From positions 1-13,171 of the forward strand of contig DATGXQ010000320.1 of the NCBI GenBank assembly GCA_035298905.1: a DNA stretch of 13,171 bases, given 5' to 3'. Below the pieces are notes generated by a model. It did not search any database. It was not told the origin of the DNA and saw nothing but the letters and a program-made list of their open reading frames with translations. This document shows positions 6,158 through 12,860 of this stretch, piece by piece. The stretch's first letter is position 1. Every line of letters starts with the position of its first letter. Position numbers and translations under genes: made by a program. Source of the stretch: DATGXB01 sp035298905 (lineage in GTDB: Bacteria > Cyanobacteriota > Cyanobacteriia > Cyanobacteriales > Nostocaceae).

Positions 6158-7642
6158 TTAACTACCGATTCCCAATCTTCCAGCTAAAGCTGGAGTCAGG
6201 GGTAAAAGAGTGGTAATCATTAAAAACAAAGCTAAAAGCCCTAAAGCAGCCCGTGCATCATCAGGTTCGCTAATTTCATTTAAACTCGGACGCTCTGCAC
6301 CTCTTTGTAGAAATACAATCACAATAAACCAGTACAAAGCTAGAGCATTACCTAAACCAACTAAACCTAATACCGCAAGAGTAGCAAAAGTTGCTCTACT
6401 AGCTGTTTTACGTCCATATATTGCCTGTACAATCCGTCCTCCATCTAATTGTCCGGCTGGCATTAAATTTAAAGCAGTGATTACCAAACCTAACCAACCG
6501 ATCACGACTAGGGGATGAATATTTACCAAAGGTGCTTTGAGTGCCGAACCCAGGACAACCCGCGCTAAACTCCCGACTAAAATAGAACCTTGGAAAAACT
6601 GATTAGGTAATTGAAAGAAACTGCCAGAATTAGATAGTAGCAAACCCGCTACCAGCATGATTAGAGAAACTATTCCTCCGGCAGCAGGCCCGGCTAAAGC
6701 AATATCAAATAAGACTTTGCGATTGAGTAACAGGGACTCAAACCGGGTAATAGCGCCAAAAGAACCAATTTGTACTGCTGGGAGAAAGAAAGGCCAGCTG
6801 ATTTTTACTTGGTGGCGACGTGCTAATATCCAATGACCAATCTCGTGAGCTACCAATATTGTCAGGATGCCCAAGGCGATCGGTAAAACTTCCTGATATC
6901 TGTTCAGGTTAGCAAAGAAATCAAAACCGAGCAGTAAACCCGCAGCCTCAAAGCTGGTAGCAATGGTGGCTACTAATAAAATCAATGCAAAGGCTTTTTG
7001 CGGTAACTGTGTCGGACGGGGGTCAGCAGTGCTAGGAAGAACAATCACTACTGGTTTACCATCTGTATTTTCCACTAAAAACAGCCGATATTTATCCCCC
7101 AAACGTTCTTGTAAGCTTTGAGTCAGCTTGTTATGAACCGCTTCTGGTTCTCCCCGCAAATTACCTTTGAAAATTGCCCCCTCTTGATAGGCGATCGTTT
7201 CTGTGGCAAAAAAGGTGTCAATACCAAAAATGCTTTTGATGGTGCTTAAGTCTGCTTCTGGTATTGGCATGAATTGGACTTCTGCCACAATGATATTTCC
7301 ATTGGTGGTGGGTTCTGTCTCTGTAGACTCAGCCACCAGTCTTTCTGTTGCCCTTTGCTTGAGGATGGCATCTTGTCCAGCTTTGCGTAACTGTCTACCT
7401 AAAAAGACGTAAATCGCAGTCGAAGCAATCAACAAGAACAAGACAACGACAATGTTGACATAAATCCCAGCTGCAAACAAACCAAAGAATAACAGCCAGG
7501 GAGCCATCAATACTACCGACTGTAACCAGGCTAAGATTCCCAGCTTACCAAAAGGTCTGGCGCGATAAAAGCCCCAACCCAAAATGCCAAAAGCTACCAG
7601 CACGATCGCTGCAATTATAGGAGTTTCTGACGAAGTAAACAT
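6158..7642 (-). CDS. EGY-like site-2 protease family (M50) membrane metalloprotease
   Basis: 494 residues from the ATG at 7642. An in-frame TTG at 7648 would add two residues, but AAGG seven bases before the ATG supports the ATG. After two N-terminal membrane segments (about 8-26 and 42-83) comes a soluble stretch with the GNLRG motif (160-164) typical of EGY1/EGY2-type proteins. A multi-pass protease domain follows. The zinc site is HEIGH (266-270), with the third ligand Asp400 in NLMPAGQLDGG (392-402); the catalytic Glu267 is present, so it should be active. The family cuts membrane proteins within the bilayer. The plastid relatives EGY1 and EGY2 affect thylakoid and chlorophyll-protein development, so a thylakoid or plasma-membrane role is likely; the substrate is unknown. 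The C-terminal 30 residues add a further hydrophobic segment. It probably has its own promoter in the 7643-8012 spacer. Confidence 0.9.
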   Translation of the reverse strand: MFTSSETPIIAAIVLVAFGILGWGFYRARPFGKLGILAWLQSVVLMAPWLLFFGLFAAGIYVNIVVVLFLLIASTAIYVFLGRQLRKAGQDAILKQRATERLVAESTETEPTTNGNIIVAEVQFMPIPEADLSTIKSIFGIDTFFATETIAYQEGAIFKGNLRGEPEAVHNKLTQSLQERLGDKYRLFLVENTDGKPVVIVLPSTADPRPTQLPQKAFALILLVATIATSFEAAGLLLGFDFFANLNRYQEVLPIALGILTILVAHEIGHWILARRHQVKISWPFFLPAVQIGSFGAITRFESLLLNRKVLFDIALAGPAAGGIVSLIMLVAGLLLSNSGSFFQLPNQFFQGSILVGSLARVVLGSALKAPLVNIHPLVVIGWLGLVITALNLMPAGQLDGGRIVQAIYGRKTASRATFATLAVLGLVGLGNALALYWFIVIVFLQRGAERPSLNEISEPDDARAALGLLALFLMITTLLPLTPALAGRLGIGS

Positions 7643-7751
7643 CTCCAAACCTTTGCTATTGAGATCAAGCCCGAATAAGTTCGGTTTCGTAGATACGATT
7701 AATTACTAATCTATAACGCCGCTTGTTATCTGCCCAAATATTGCGGTTTTA

Positions 7752-7784
7752 GGGGGCTGGGGTATTGGGGATAGAGATATGGGG
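7752..7784 (+). other. Four-run G tract, potential G-quadruplex
   Basis: Runs GGGGG (7752-7756), GGGG (7759-7762), GGGG (7767-7770) and GGGG (7781-7784) are separated by 2, 4 and 10 bases. This fits a four-layer intramolecular quadruplex on the plus strand, i.e. the template strand for the minus-strand protease gene, about 110-140 bases before its start. Formation is not shown. Confidence 0.4.
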
Positions 7785-7956
7785 ACACTGTGACACTCCA
7801 GACGCTCCCAAAAAATCTGAGTAATTATGCCTGTATGACTTCTAAATTGCTGCTAATTCATCTTTTCGGGTATTTCGGTGCGAATATTTGACAAAATCTG
7901 AGATTTCAGCCTATAATTAAGCTAGGTTGAGCATTTTATCTCAATTACAAAGAACT

Positions 7957-7981
7957 TGTTTATAAAAGAATGTTTATAAAA
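7957..7981. repeat. Direct repeat TGTTTATAAAA x2
   Basis: Exact 11-base copies at 7957-7967 and 7971-7981, spaced 14 bases start to start. No known function; it could be a paired binding site or simple AT-rich slippage. Confidence 0.5.
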
Positions 7982-8012
7982 ATCCTCCTTGCACATTGGA
8001 GTGATAAATGCT

Positions 8013-8051
8013 AACGCAAAGGTGCAGATTTTATCTGTTTACTTTTGCGTT
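8013..8051 (-). terminator. Nested hairpin terminator-like site after coaBC
   Basis: Outer arms AACGCAAA (8013-8020) and TTTGCGTT (8044-8051) enclose a second stem CAGAT-TTT-ATCTG (8025-8037). The structure begins one base past the coaBC stop codon (8053-8055). No long U tract follows on the minus strand. Confidence 0.55.
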
Positions 8052-8052
8052 T

Positions 8053-9273
8053 TTATCTATGTAGGGTAAAATCAAATACATGATGAGCCATTTCTAATTT
8101 AGAACAAGGCGGTATTTCCCACTGTCTTCCTTCTCGGTCTAGGAATACGGCTTGATTGTTGTCAGATCCAAAACCTGCATTTGGTTGATCTATGGGGTTA
8201 GCAACTATGATATCTAATTTCTTAGTTTGCAATTTTTCCCGCGCTGGGGTGATAATATCGCCGGTTTGAGCAGCAAAACCAATCAAGATTTGTGGCGGTT
8301 GTTTGCGTTTACCTAATTCTGCCACAATATCGGGGACGGGAGATAAAGGTAAACTTTCAGCGAGCGATCGCTTGGGCAGCTTTTCAGTAAAATAATCTCT
8401 AGGCTTGACATCTGCCACAGCTGCGGACATAACTATCAAATCAGCATTAGGCAAATATTCCAGCATTGCTTGGTGCATTTCTTCAGCTGAAATCACAGGA
8501 ATCGCTTGCACTCCCAAAGGTACAACCCAACTAGCCGGAGTATGTACTAAAGTGACCTCTGCACCTCTGTGTAAGGCAGCTTGAGCTAAAGCTAAACCCA
8601 TTTTACCCGTTGAGGGATTGCCAATAAATCTGACTGGGTCAAAATGTTCTCTTGTTCCCCCAGCACTAATTAAAACTTGCTTACCGGTTAAATCCCGCTT
8701 ACCTTGAGTATGCAGTAAAGATTGAATATGGGTGAGAATTTCTGACGGTTCTGCCATTCTACCAGCACCGACGCGATCGCACGCCAATAACCCCGTCCCT
8801 GTTCCCATACCATGAAACCTAGCATCTGTTAACAATAGTTGCCAATTTCTCTGTACTGCTACCTGTTCCCACATATCCGTATTCATTGCTGGGGCTAGTA
8901 ATACTGGACATGTAGAAGCCAACACGGTATTAGTCAGTAAGTTATCCCCCATGCCATAGGCTAACTTAGCTAAAGTATTGGCTGTCAAAGGTGCAATCAC
9001 AATTAAATCAGCCCATTCCCCCAACTCAATATGCAACGGACGAGTATAAATTGGTTGCCAGAAATCAGCATCAGTATAAGCACGGTGGCGGGATAAAGTC
9101 GCTAAAGTCAAAGGTGTGATAAACTCTTGAGCAGCATCTGTGAGTATCACTCTCACTTCCACCCCAGTTTTGAATAAAGTCGAAACCAACTCACACACCT
9201 TATAGGCAGCAATCCCACCACCTACACCAATCAGCACCTTTTTTGCTACTTTCCCATTTTCAGAAGCTATCAT
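8053..9273 (-). CDS. coaBC: Bifunctional CoaBC: phosphopantothenoylcysteine decarboxylase / phosphopantothenate-cysteine ligase
   Basis: Cytosolic fusion enzyme catalysing two successive steps of coenzyme A synthesis: CTP-dependent joining of cysteine to 4'-phosphopantothenate, then FMN-dependent decarboxylation to 4'-phosphopantetheine. The 406 residues match the usual length. The N-terminal CoaC half has GVGGGIAAYK (16-25), the active-site His81 in HIEL, PAMNTDMW (128-135), and the flexible-flap cysteine Cys165 in LACDRVGAGRMAEP. The C-terminal CoaB half has SAGGTREHFDPVRFIGN (203-219), STGKMG (221-226), AAVADVKP (284-291) and EKLPKRS (297-303). Both active sites look complete. The ATG at 9273 has only a weak AGGA far upstream. 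Two HIP1 octamers (8364-8371, 8773-8780) lie inside. The upstream neighbour is the DUF2555 gene on the same strand, 277 bases away across repeat-rich DNA, so co-transcription is uncertain. Confidence 0.97.
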   Translation of the reverse strand: MIASENGKVAKKVLIGVGGGIAAYKVCELVSTLFKTGVEVRVILTDAAQEFITPLTLATLSRHRAYTDADFWQPIYTRPLHIELGEWADLIVIAPLTANTLAKLAYGMGDNLLTNTVLASTCPVLLAPAMNTDMWEQVAVQRNWQLLLTDARFHGMGTGTGLLACDRVGAGRMAEPSEILTHIQSLLHTQGKRDLTGKQVLISAGGTREHFDPVRFIGNPSTGKMGLALAQAALHRGAEVTLVHTPASWVVPLGVQAIPVISAEEMHQAMLEYLPNADLIVMSAAVADVKPRDYFTEKLPKRSLAESLPLSPVPDIVAELGKRKQPPQILIGFAAQTGDIITPAREKLQTKKLDIIVANPIDQPNAGFGSDNNQAVFLDREGRQWEIPPCSKLEMAHHVFDFTLHR

Positions 9274-9332
9274 GAGTATTTTTGGCTTAATTCCTGAGCT
9301 TTTTTCATCTTAGCGACTCAAACCCCATGAAC

Positions 9333-9420
9333 GGAGATGAGGGGGATGAGGGGGAGGGAAGACGCGGAGAAATGAGGAGGTTGAAGAAGATGAGGAAGAC
9401 ACGGGGAGGGGAGAGGGGAG
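9333..9420 (+). repeat. Purine-rich low-complexity tract
   Basis: About 90 bases made mostly of G and A on the plus strand, with two tandem GATGAGGGG units (9336-9353), G runs at 9341-9345 and 9350-9354, and GGGGAGGGG at 9403-9411 followed by GGGG at 9415-9418. It lies just upstream of the coaBC start, on the transcribed-from strand's complement, and could form triplex or quadruplex structures. Confidence 0.6.
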
Positions 9421-9441
9421 AATATTCAATTTTGGATTTGC

Positions 9442-9488
9442 GATTGTGGATTTTAGATTGTTCCATTCAAAATCTAAAATCCACAATC
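9442..9488. repeat. Perfect 18-base inverted repeat, 11-base loop
   Basis: GATTGTGGATTTTAGATT (9442-9459) pairs without mismatch with 9471-9488. Repeats of the 'AAAATCTAAAATCC' kind are common in Nostocales spacers. Here it lies between the DUF2555 gene and coaBC and would form a strong hairpin in any joint transcript. Confidence 0.85.
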
Positions 9489-9501
9489 TAAAATCTTTTC
9501 T

Positions 9502-9533
9502 GTCCCCGCGTCCCCGCGTCCCTGCGTCCCCTC
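9502..9533. repeat. Tandem 8-mer GTCCCCGC, four copies
   Basis: Units at 9502-9509 and 9510-9517 are exact; 9518-9525 (GTCCCTGC) and 9526-9533 (GTCCCCTC) each differ slightly. The tract is the C-rich counterpart of the purine tract at 9333-9420, on the other side of the inverted repeat. Confidence 0.75.
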
Positions 9534-9550
9534 TACCCCCTGCCTCCTAC

Positions 9551-9763
9551 TTAAGCCTCATCGTAAGGTTCTAAATCTAAGAGGTGAAGATAAGGTTCAA
9601 CTAACTCTGGACGCTGAAACGCTATTGCTCGCAGTAGATGCCAATCGTCTAAACCCTCAAAAGCATTGCTGTAATTATCCATTTCTAGACGTGTAGCTAG
9701 TTGTTCTACATCTGCTGCGGTCATGGCAGCAATTTCTTTTTTAGAAATGCTCAAAGTCTTCAT
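9551..9763 (-). CDS. Small cyanobacterial DUF2555 family protein
   Basis: 70 residues from the ATG complementary to 9761-9763. GGAGG lies 10 bases before this ATG. An upstream in-frame ATG (9796) would add 11 residues and swallow that ribosome site, so it is rejected. The sequence has an MKTLSISKKEIAAMTAADVE start, a central NAFEGLDDWHLLRAIAF stretch and an acidic end LLDLEPYDEA. I recognise this as the small, acidic, soluble DUF2555 protein conserved in cyanobacteria, with no established function. There is no membrane segment or signal peptide. It lies between the esterase gene and coaBC on the same strand; a hairpin (9805-9833) sits in its leader. Recognition of the family is from memory of its conserved core. 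Confidence 0.75.
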   Translation of the reverse strand: MKTLSISKKEIAAMTAADVEQLATRLEMDNYSNAFEGLDDWHLLRAIAFQRPELVEPYLHLLDLEPYDEA

Positions 9764-9804
9764 TATGCTTGCCCCTCCCTTTTGCAGCATTCGCATTCAG
9801 CCTG

Positions 9805-9833
9805 GGGTGGAGGTAAGATAAATGCATCCACCC
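9805..9833 (-). promoter_or_regulatory. Leader hairpin upstream of the DUF2555 gene
   Basis: GGGTGGA (9805-9811) and TCCACCC (9827-9833) are perfect 7-base G+C-rich arms around a 15-base loop, 42-70 bases before the start codon. It is not followed by a U tract, so it could be an RNA-level control or stability element; the role is unproven. Confidence 0.35.
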
Positions 9834-9851
9834 AATCTATATTACTAATGA

Positions 9852-9891
9852 AAGGAGAGAATTTTTGTAAAAATTTTTCTGTTTTCTCCTT
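9852..9891 (-). terminator. Two-part hairpin after the esterase gene
   Basis: Outer arms AAGGAGA (9852-9858) and TCTCCTT (9885-9891), with an inner AATTTTT-GT-AAAAATT stem (9860-9875). It begins 27 bases past the esterase stop codon on the minus strand and is followed there by TCATTAG. A plausible terminator separating the esterase from the DUF2555 gene. Confidence 0.4.
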
Positions 9892-9918
9892 AATTTTGTA
9901 AAATAAATGTAACCTATT

Positions 9919-10548
9919 CTAACTAATTCTGGTACGAACAAAATTTTGTAGCAGGGCCAACATCTCTAAATTTATATCATGTCCTGTGTCAAATTCATGA
10001 TAGTCTACTGCTACTCCTAGAGATTCTAGCGTTTCTTTAGCCTTGACAGCAGCTTGTAAAGGTACTACTTGATCCTGTCGGCCATGCATGATTAATGTAG
10101 CTGGCAAATCTCCGGGTGTACTCACTGTACCTGCACCTGGTTGTAAATAACCACTCATCACCACTAAACCAGCAAAGGGTAATGTTAAACCTACATCTAA
10201 AGTCATTGCCCCACCTTGAGAAAATCCACTTAAAATTGTGCGGGACAAAGGTATACCTGTATTACTTTCCAGAGATAACAGCCATTCTATGAGCAGTTGT
10301 CTACTTTCTGCCAATCCCTCATACATGTTCTCTGTACGTAAGTCATACCATGCCCTACCATTAGCAGCATAGGGGTAAGGATATGGGGCATGAGGAAATA
10401 AAAACTCATAATTAGGCAAATTAAAGTAGGGCAATAGGGATGCTACATCTTGAGCATTTGCACCCCAACCATGTAGGGTGACGATTAAACCTGTGGGTGT
10501 CTGTCCTGTGCTGGGAGAAACTCTTATAAAGTCTAAAACTTTATCCAT
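9919..10548 (-). CDS. Alpha/beta-hydrolase, phospholipase/carboxylesterase family
   Basis: 209-residue cytosolic serine esterase of the Abhydrolase_2 (phospholipase/carboxylesterase, acyl-protein-thioesterase-like) family, of usual length. The oxyanion-hole motif HGWGAN is at 26-31, the nucleophile elbow GFSQGG gives Ser110, the acid is Asp159 in HGRQDQVVP, and the base is His190 in DTGHDI. The full catalytic triad is thus present. It would hydrolyse carboxylic or thioester bonds of small soluble esters or lysophospholipids; the natural substrate cannot be told. It has no signal peptide or lipobox. The start ATG (complement of 10546-10548) has no clear Shine-Dalgarno. It is divergent from the EF-hand gene across a 785-base spacer and is followed by the DUF2555 gene after 155 bases. 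Confidence 0.92.
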   Translation of the reverse strand: MDKVLDFIRVSPSTGQTPTGLIVTLHGWGANAQDVASLLPYFNLPNYEFLFPHAPYPYPYAANGRAWYDLRTENMYEGLAESRQLLIEWLLSLESNTGIPLSRTILSGFSQGGAMTLDVGLTLPFAGLVVMSGYLQPGAGTVSTPGDLPATLIMHGRQDQVVPLQAAVKAKETLESLGVAVDYHEFDTGHDINLEMLALLQNFVRTRIS

Positions 10549-10635
10549 AAGTCTGAAGTTATTATTTAGTTTGGACTAGCATTGTATCCTACTATAAAAA
10601 ATTTATTCTGAGTTAGGTATTTTGTAAAATAGTAA

Positions 10636-10655
10636 GATGCGTTGCCTAACGCACC
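10636..10655. repeat. GATGCGTT-GCCT-AACGCACC hairpin repeat
   Basis: 8-base arms with one mismatch around a GCCT loop. It matches the 'GATGCGTTAGGC..AACGCACC' repeats that I know as frequent in cyanobacterial spacers. Confidence 0.6.
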
Positions 10656-10694
10656 AATAAAAATTAGCTCAAAACTAGCTCAAATATTTGCAGA

Positions 10695-10814
10695 TATAGG
10701 AATCCGGTTTGATTTTTGAAAAAAATCAGTACAACTCCTTCTCTCTTCCCTGTTCCCTGTTAAGAGTTCCCTTGCCTACAGAATTAATTTCACAACTCAA
10801 ATCGGACTGCTATA
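10695..10814. mobile_element. MITE-like 120-base element, copy A
   Basis: 18-base terminal inverted repeats, 10695-10712 and 10797-10814, match at 15 of 18 positions and both end in TATA. The inside holds the TTCCCTGTTAAGAG motif (10753-10766) and CACAACTCA. The right half is closely similar to the right half of the element at 13008-13097. It is too short to encode a transposase, so it would be non-autonomous. No clear target duplication beyond possible TA is seen. Confidence 0.55.
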
Positions 10815-10910
10815 GTTCTTTCTTGTCAAGATTTGGATAACAGATTTTATTGCAGGATGCTATGCATTAGCAGAACTTTCGCTCGGTATTTTTTGCTGGG
10901 AAAAGAGTAT

Positions 10911-10990
10911 TTAATTTATTGTAAAAAATATGAAACCAGATGAAAGACTTTTAATTTTTTATAAAAAATATGAAAACAGATAAAACACTA
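10911..10990. repeat. Imperfect 40-base tandem duplication
   Basis: Bases 10911-10950 and 10951-10990 align without gaps at 34 of 40 positions. Both begin TTAATTT and contain AAAAAATATGAAA. It is AT-rich, with no coding potential beyond a 17-codon frame without a ribosome site. Confidence 0.7.
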
Positions 10991-11333
10991 AAGCAGAAAG
11001 TCTCAGGTAATAACAGGACAGTTAGGATAGTAAAAAATAGTTTGTTATTTTTTATACCGTTTTAATTTAAAATCATTACAAAACTGATTTGTTAATTATT
11101 TATTGAGTAAAAATAAATACAGCATCTTCGGTTTACAAATCTAGCAAGTTGGACAATTATAAGCAAGCAATACATAAAAAATAACAACAATACCTGAGCA
11201 AACCACAGATACGTCTAACCGCGTTATTGAATCCACAAACTGATTTTGTTGTCAACTTAATACACAACCTCCTAAAAATTCAGCTTGATCAATTAACTAT
11301 TATCTTCTAATCAATGAAACCAGGAGACTAGAT

Positions 11334-12641
11334 ATGCCGATGTTTATTAAAAACACATTACTAATTTTACCCCTGAGTATTTATGTTCTGGCTTGCTTTT
11401 ATTTTGGTACTACTTTTACAAGTGAAGAAACAGAATATTACCAAAAACTAATTCTGTGTGGGGCATCCATCCTCAGTAATTTTTACGTTTTGTACTACCA
11501 TTACACCACCCCACCACACCCAAAATTTTTGATGCTACCCAAGCGGAAATTATCAATCAGAACTCACGTCATTTCTGGCAGCATAGAAGTCGTATTTGGT
11601 GTGATTGCATTTTTTAGTAGTAGTCCCGAAATACCTGCTACAATCATGGCACTATCAGCCATAATCGGTCATGTCACGTCCTCTTTTTACCAAACACCAA
11701 TTGTTTTCGGCTCTAAGAGTGCAATGATTCCCGGATATTTATTCTTTGTGAGTTTACACCTTTATACTGCCATTCATCTGCTCTTAGAACCAAGTTCAAA
11801 TTTTTGGTTAATCAACACTTTCTTAGTTCTCAGCACCTACGTTTGGTGTAGGGTATTTTACTTTATCTTTACTGTGTTTGGACTGTTTAAAGATAATCTT
11901 TATTCTGCTTCTATTCTGGCGGCTGGTGTTTTGATATTACCATCTGTGTTAGGTGCTGCTGGTAATTTGTTGTTTATCCTTTTTGTTTTGGGATATAACG
12001 CTCTTTATAAGTTAATTATGAAGCCCACACCAGCAGAATGGATCAGTTGGACAAAAGAAAGTCAAAGACAAACTTTAATTGATGAAGATGCGAGAGAATT
12101 ATGGTTAAATAATAACCTATCAATCAAAGCTGATGAACTTGATGATCAAGCAGTAGCCGCCGCAGTTTTTGAAAAGTTGGATATAGATAAAACTGGAACT
12201 TTAAGTAAAGATGAGTTGAGAACTCTTTGGCACGAGTGGCAAGTTCCAGATTGTTTTATCAATGATTTTCTGGCTCGAAATACAGAATTGAATGCATTTA
12301 GTTTTAGTGATTTTTATGAGCAAATCTGGCAGATTAAAGGGGTCAAAGAACGACTAGGAAGAGAAGCTCTGAAGTTAGAATATTTAAGTAAGGGTAAAAA
12401 TATTAGCAATGAAGAAAAATGCAAACTAATTTTCGAGCAAATAGATATTGATCAGACTGGTTACATTGAAGAATTTGAGTTAAAAACTCTATTGCTAGAA
12501 TGGGGATTACCTTCTAGTGAGGTTGAAGAATACATGAGAAAATATGATGAAAATAAAGACTTGAGAATTTCCTTTGAAGAGTTTTTAAAAATGCGTCCAA
12601 TTTGGGATTTTGCCTACTCTGATATAATTCTGGCAACCTAA
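11334..12641 (+). CDS. Multi-pass membrane protein with C-terminal EF-hand domain
   Basis: 435 residues; AGGAG at 11322-11326, seven bases before the ATG, fixes the start. Residues 8-228 contain about six to eight hydrophobic segments (near 8-25, 36-56, 79-95, 100-118, 131-151, 157-185, 190-228). Residues from about 230 are soluble and probably cytosolic. That tail has three good EF-hand loops: DIDKTGTLSKDE (283-294), DIDQTGYIEEFE (371-382) and DENKDLRISFEE (405-416). A fourth degenerate loop lies near 315-326, making two EF pairs. Loops 1 and 3 have acidic or polar ligands at 1, 3, 5 and Glu at 12. Loop 4 also has them but has Leu instead of the usual Gly at position 6. The simplest reading is a membrane protein whose state is set by Ca2+. 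I do not recognise the membrane domain, so channel, transporter or sensor cannot be chosen. The gene stands alone and a MITE-like repeat follows its stop codon directly. Confidence 0.85.
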   Translation: MPMFIKNTLLILPLSIYVLACFYFGTTFTSEETEYYQKLILCGASILSNFYVLYYHYTTPPHPKFLMLPKRKLSIRTHVISGSIEVVFGVIAFFSSSPEIPATIMALSAIIGHVTSSFYQTPIVFGSKSAMIPGYLFFVSLHLYTAIHLLLEPSSNFWLINTFLVLSTYVWCRVFYFIFTVFGLFKDNLYSASILAAGVLILPSVLGAAGNLLFILFVLGYNALYKLIMKPTPAEWISWTKESQRQTLIDEDARELWLNNNLSIKADELDDQAVAAAVFEKLDIDKTGTLSKDELRTLWHEWQVPDCFINDFLARNTELNAFSFSDFYEQIWQIKGVKERLGREALKLEYLSKGKNISNEEKCKLIFEQIDIDQTGYIEEFELKTLLLEWGLPSSEVEEYMRKYDENKDLRISFEEFLKMRPIWDFAYSDIILAT

Positions 12642-12653
12642 TTGAAGGAAAAG

Positions 12654-12794
12654 GGCATTGCTGTTGAAAATATGAATTTGTTTCACGTATTCGTGGTTAG
12701 TCATTCCCGCGAGGTAGGGACAAACTTCCAAAGAAAAAGAAATGCTAATTTGTTATTTCCTCTTTGGGATTTCATATTTTGATACAGCAATGCC
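12654..12794. mobile_element. MITE-like 141-base element with long inverted ends
   Basis: The left end from 12654 (GGCATTGCTGT...GAAAATATGAA) is the reverse complement of the right end (12771-12794) over 11 exact bases and then, after a short mismatch and one-base gap, a further 10. Inside are a CACG-TATT-CGTG stem and a CCAAAG/CTTTGG pair. It starts 12 bases after the EF-hand stop codon, so it may also end that transcript. No target duplication is evident. Confidence 0.55.
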
Positions 12795-12834
12795 ATCTTT
12801 TGAATAGTACAATCATGGAGTCGGAAAATTTTAA

Positions 12835-12860
12835 GGATTCAGAATCCAGAATCCAGAATT
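12835..12860. repeat. GGATTC-A-GAATCC palindrome overlapping three CAGAATC repeats
   Basis: A perfect 13-base palindrome (12835-12847) runs into tandem 7-mers at 12840-12846, 12847-12853 and 12854-12860 (last one CAGAATT). Similar 'CAGAATCCAGAATT' simple repeats are common in Nostocales spacers. Confidence 0.65.

Larger units (their letters stand above)
7643..8052. other. Spacer between coaBC and the M50 gene
   Basis: 410 bases with no coding frame seen. On the minus strand it begins with the coaBC terminator hairpin (8013-8051) and ends with the leader of the protease gene, which holds a short stem CCGAA-TAAG-TTCGG (7671-7684) and a GATTA/TAATC inverted repeat (7697-7711). A G-run tract (7752-7784) and an 11-base direct repeat (7957-7981) lie between. 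Confidence 0.5.
10549..11333. other. Long repeat-rich divergent spacer
   Basis: 785 bases with no gene supported. It should carry promoters for the esterase (minus) and the EF-hand gene (plus). Inside are a hairpin (10636-10655), a TIR-bounded element (10695-10814), a 40-base tandem duplication (10911-10990) and an A/T-rich hairpin AAAAAATA/TATTTTTT (11032-11053). A weak TTGTCA-N18-TAAAAA pair (11249-11278) is the best promoter candidate seen for the EF-hand gene. Confidence 0.5.

Noticed and set aside
6210..6518. Plus-strand open frame of 102 codons, also 7203-7412
   Set aside because: Both are antisense to the M50 protease gene and have no independent coding signs.
7643..7648. TTG start adding two residues to the M50 protease
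   Set aside because: The ATG at 7642 has AAGG at good spacing, while the TTG has none and would be a rare start.
7919..8012. AAGGAGG-like site on the minus strand near 7983-7989 considered as the start of a small gene
   Set aside because: No ATG, GTG or TTG with a useful frame lies at the right distance; the nearest frame is five codons long.
9333..9533. Structured block considered as a retron or group II intron RNA
   Set aside because: No reverse transcriptase or intron-encoded protein is nearby, and the parts are simple repeats common to Nostocales spacers.
9764..9796. Longer 81-residue form of the DUF2555 protein
   Set aside because: It would overlap the good GGAGG ribosome site for the inner ATG, and the conserved family start is MKTLSIS.
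9701..9901. Plus-strand open frame of 66 codons
   Set aside because: Antisense to the DUF2555 gene and its leader; no family and no ribosome site.
10930..10983. 17-codon open frame MKPDERLLIFYKKYENR
   Set aside because: It arises from the 40-base tandem duplication, has no ribosome site, and resembles AT-rich noise.
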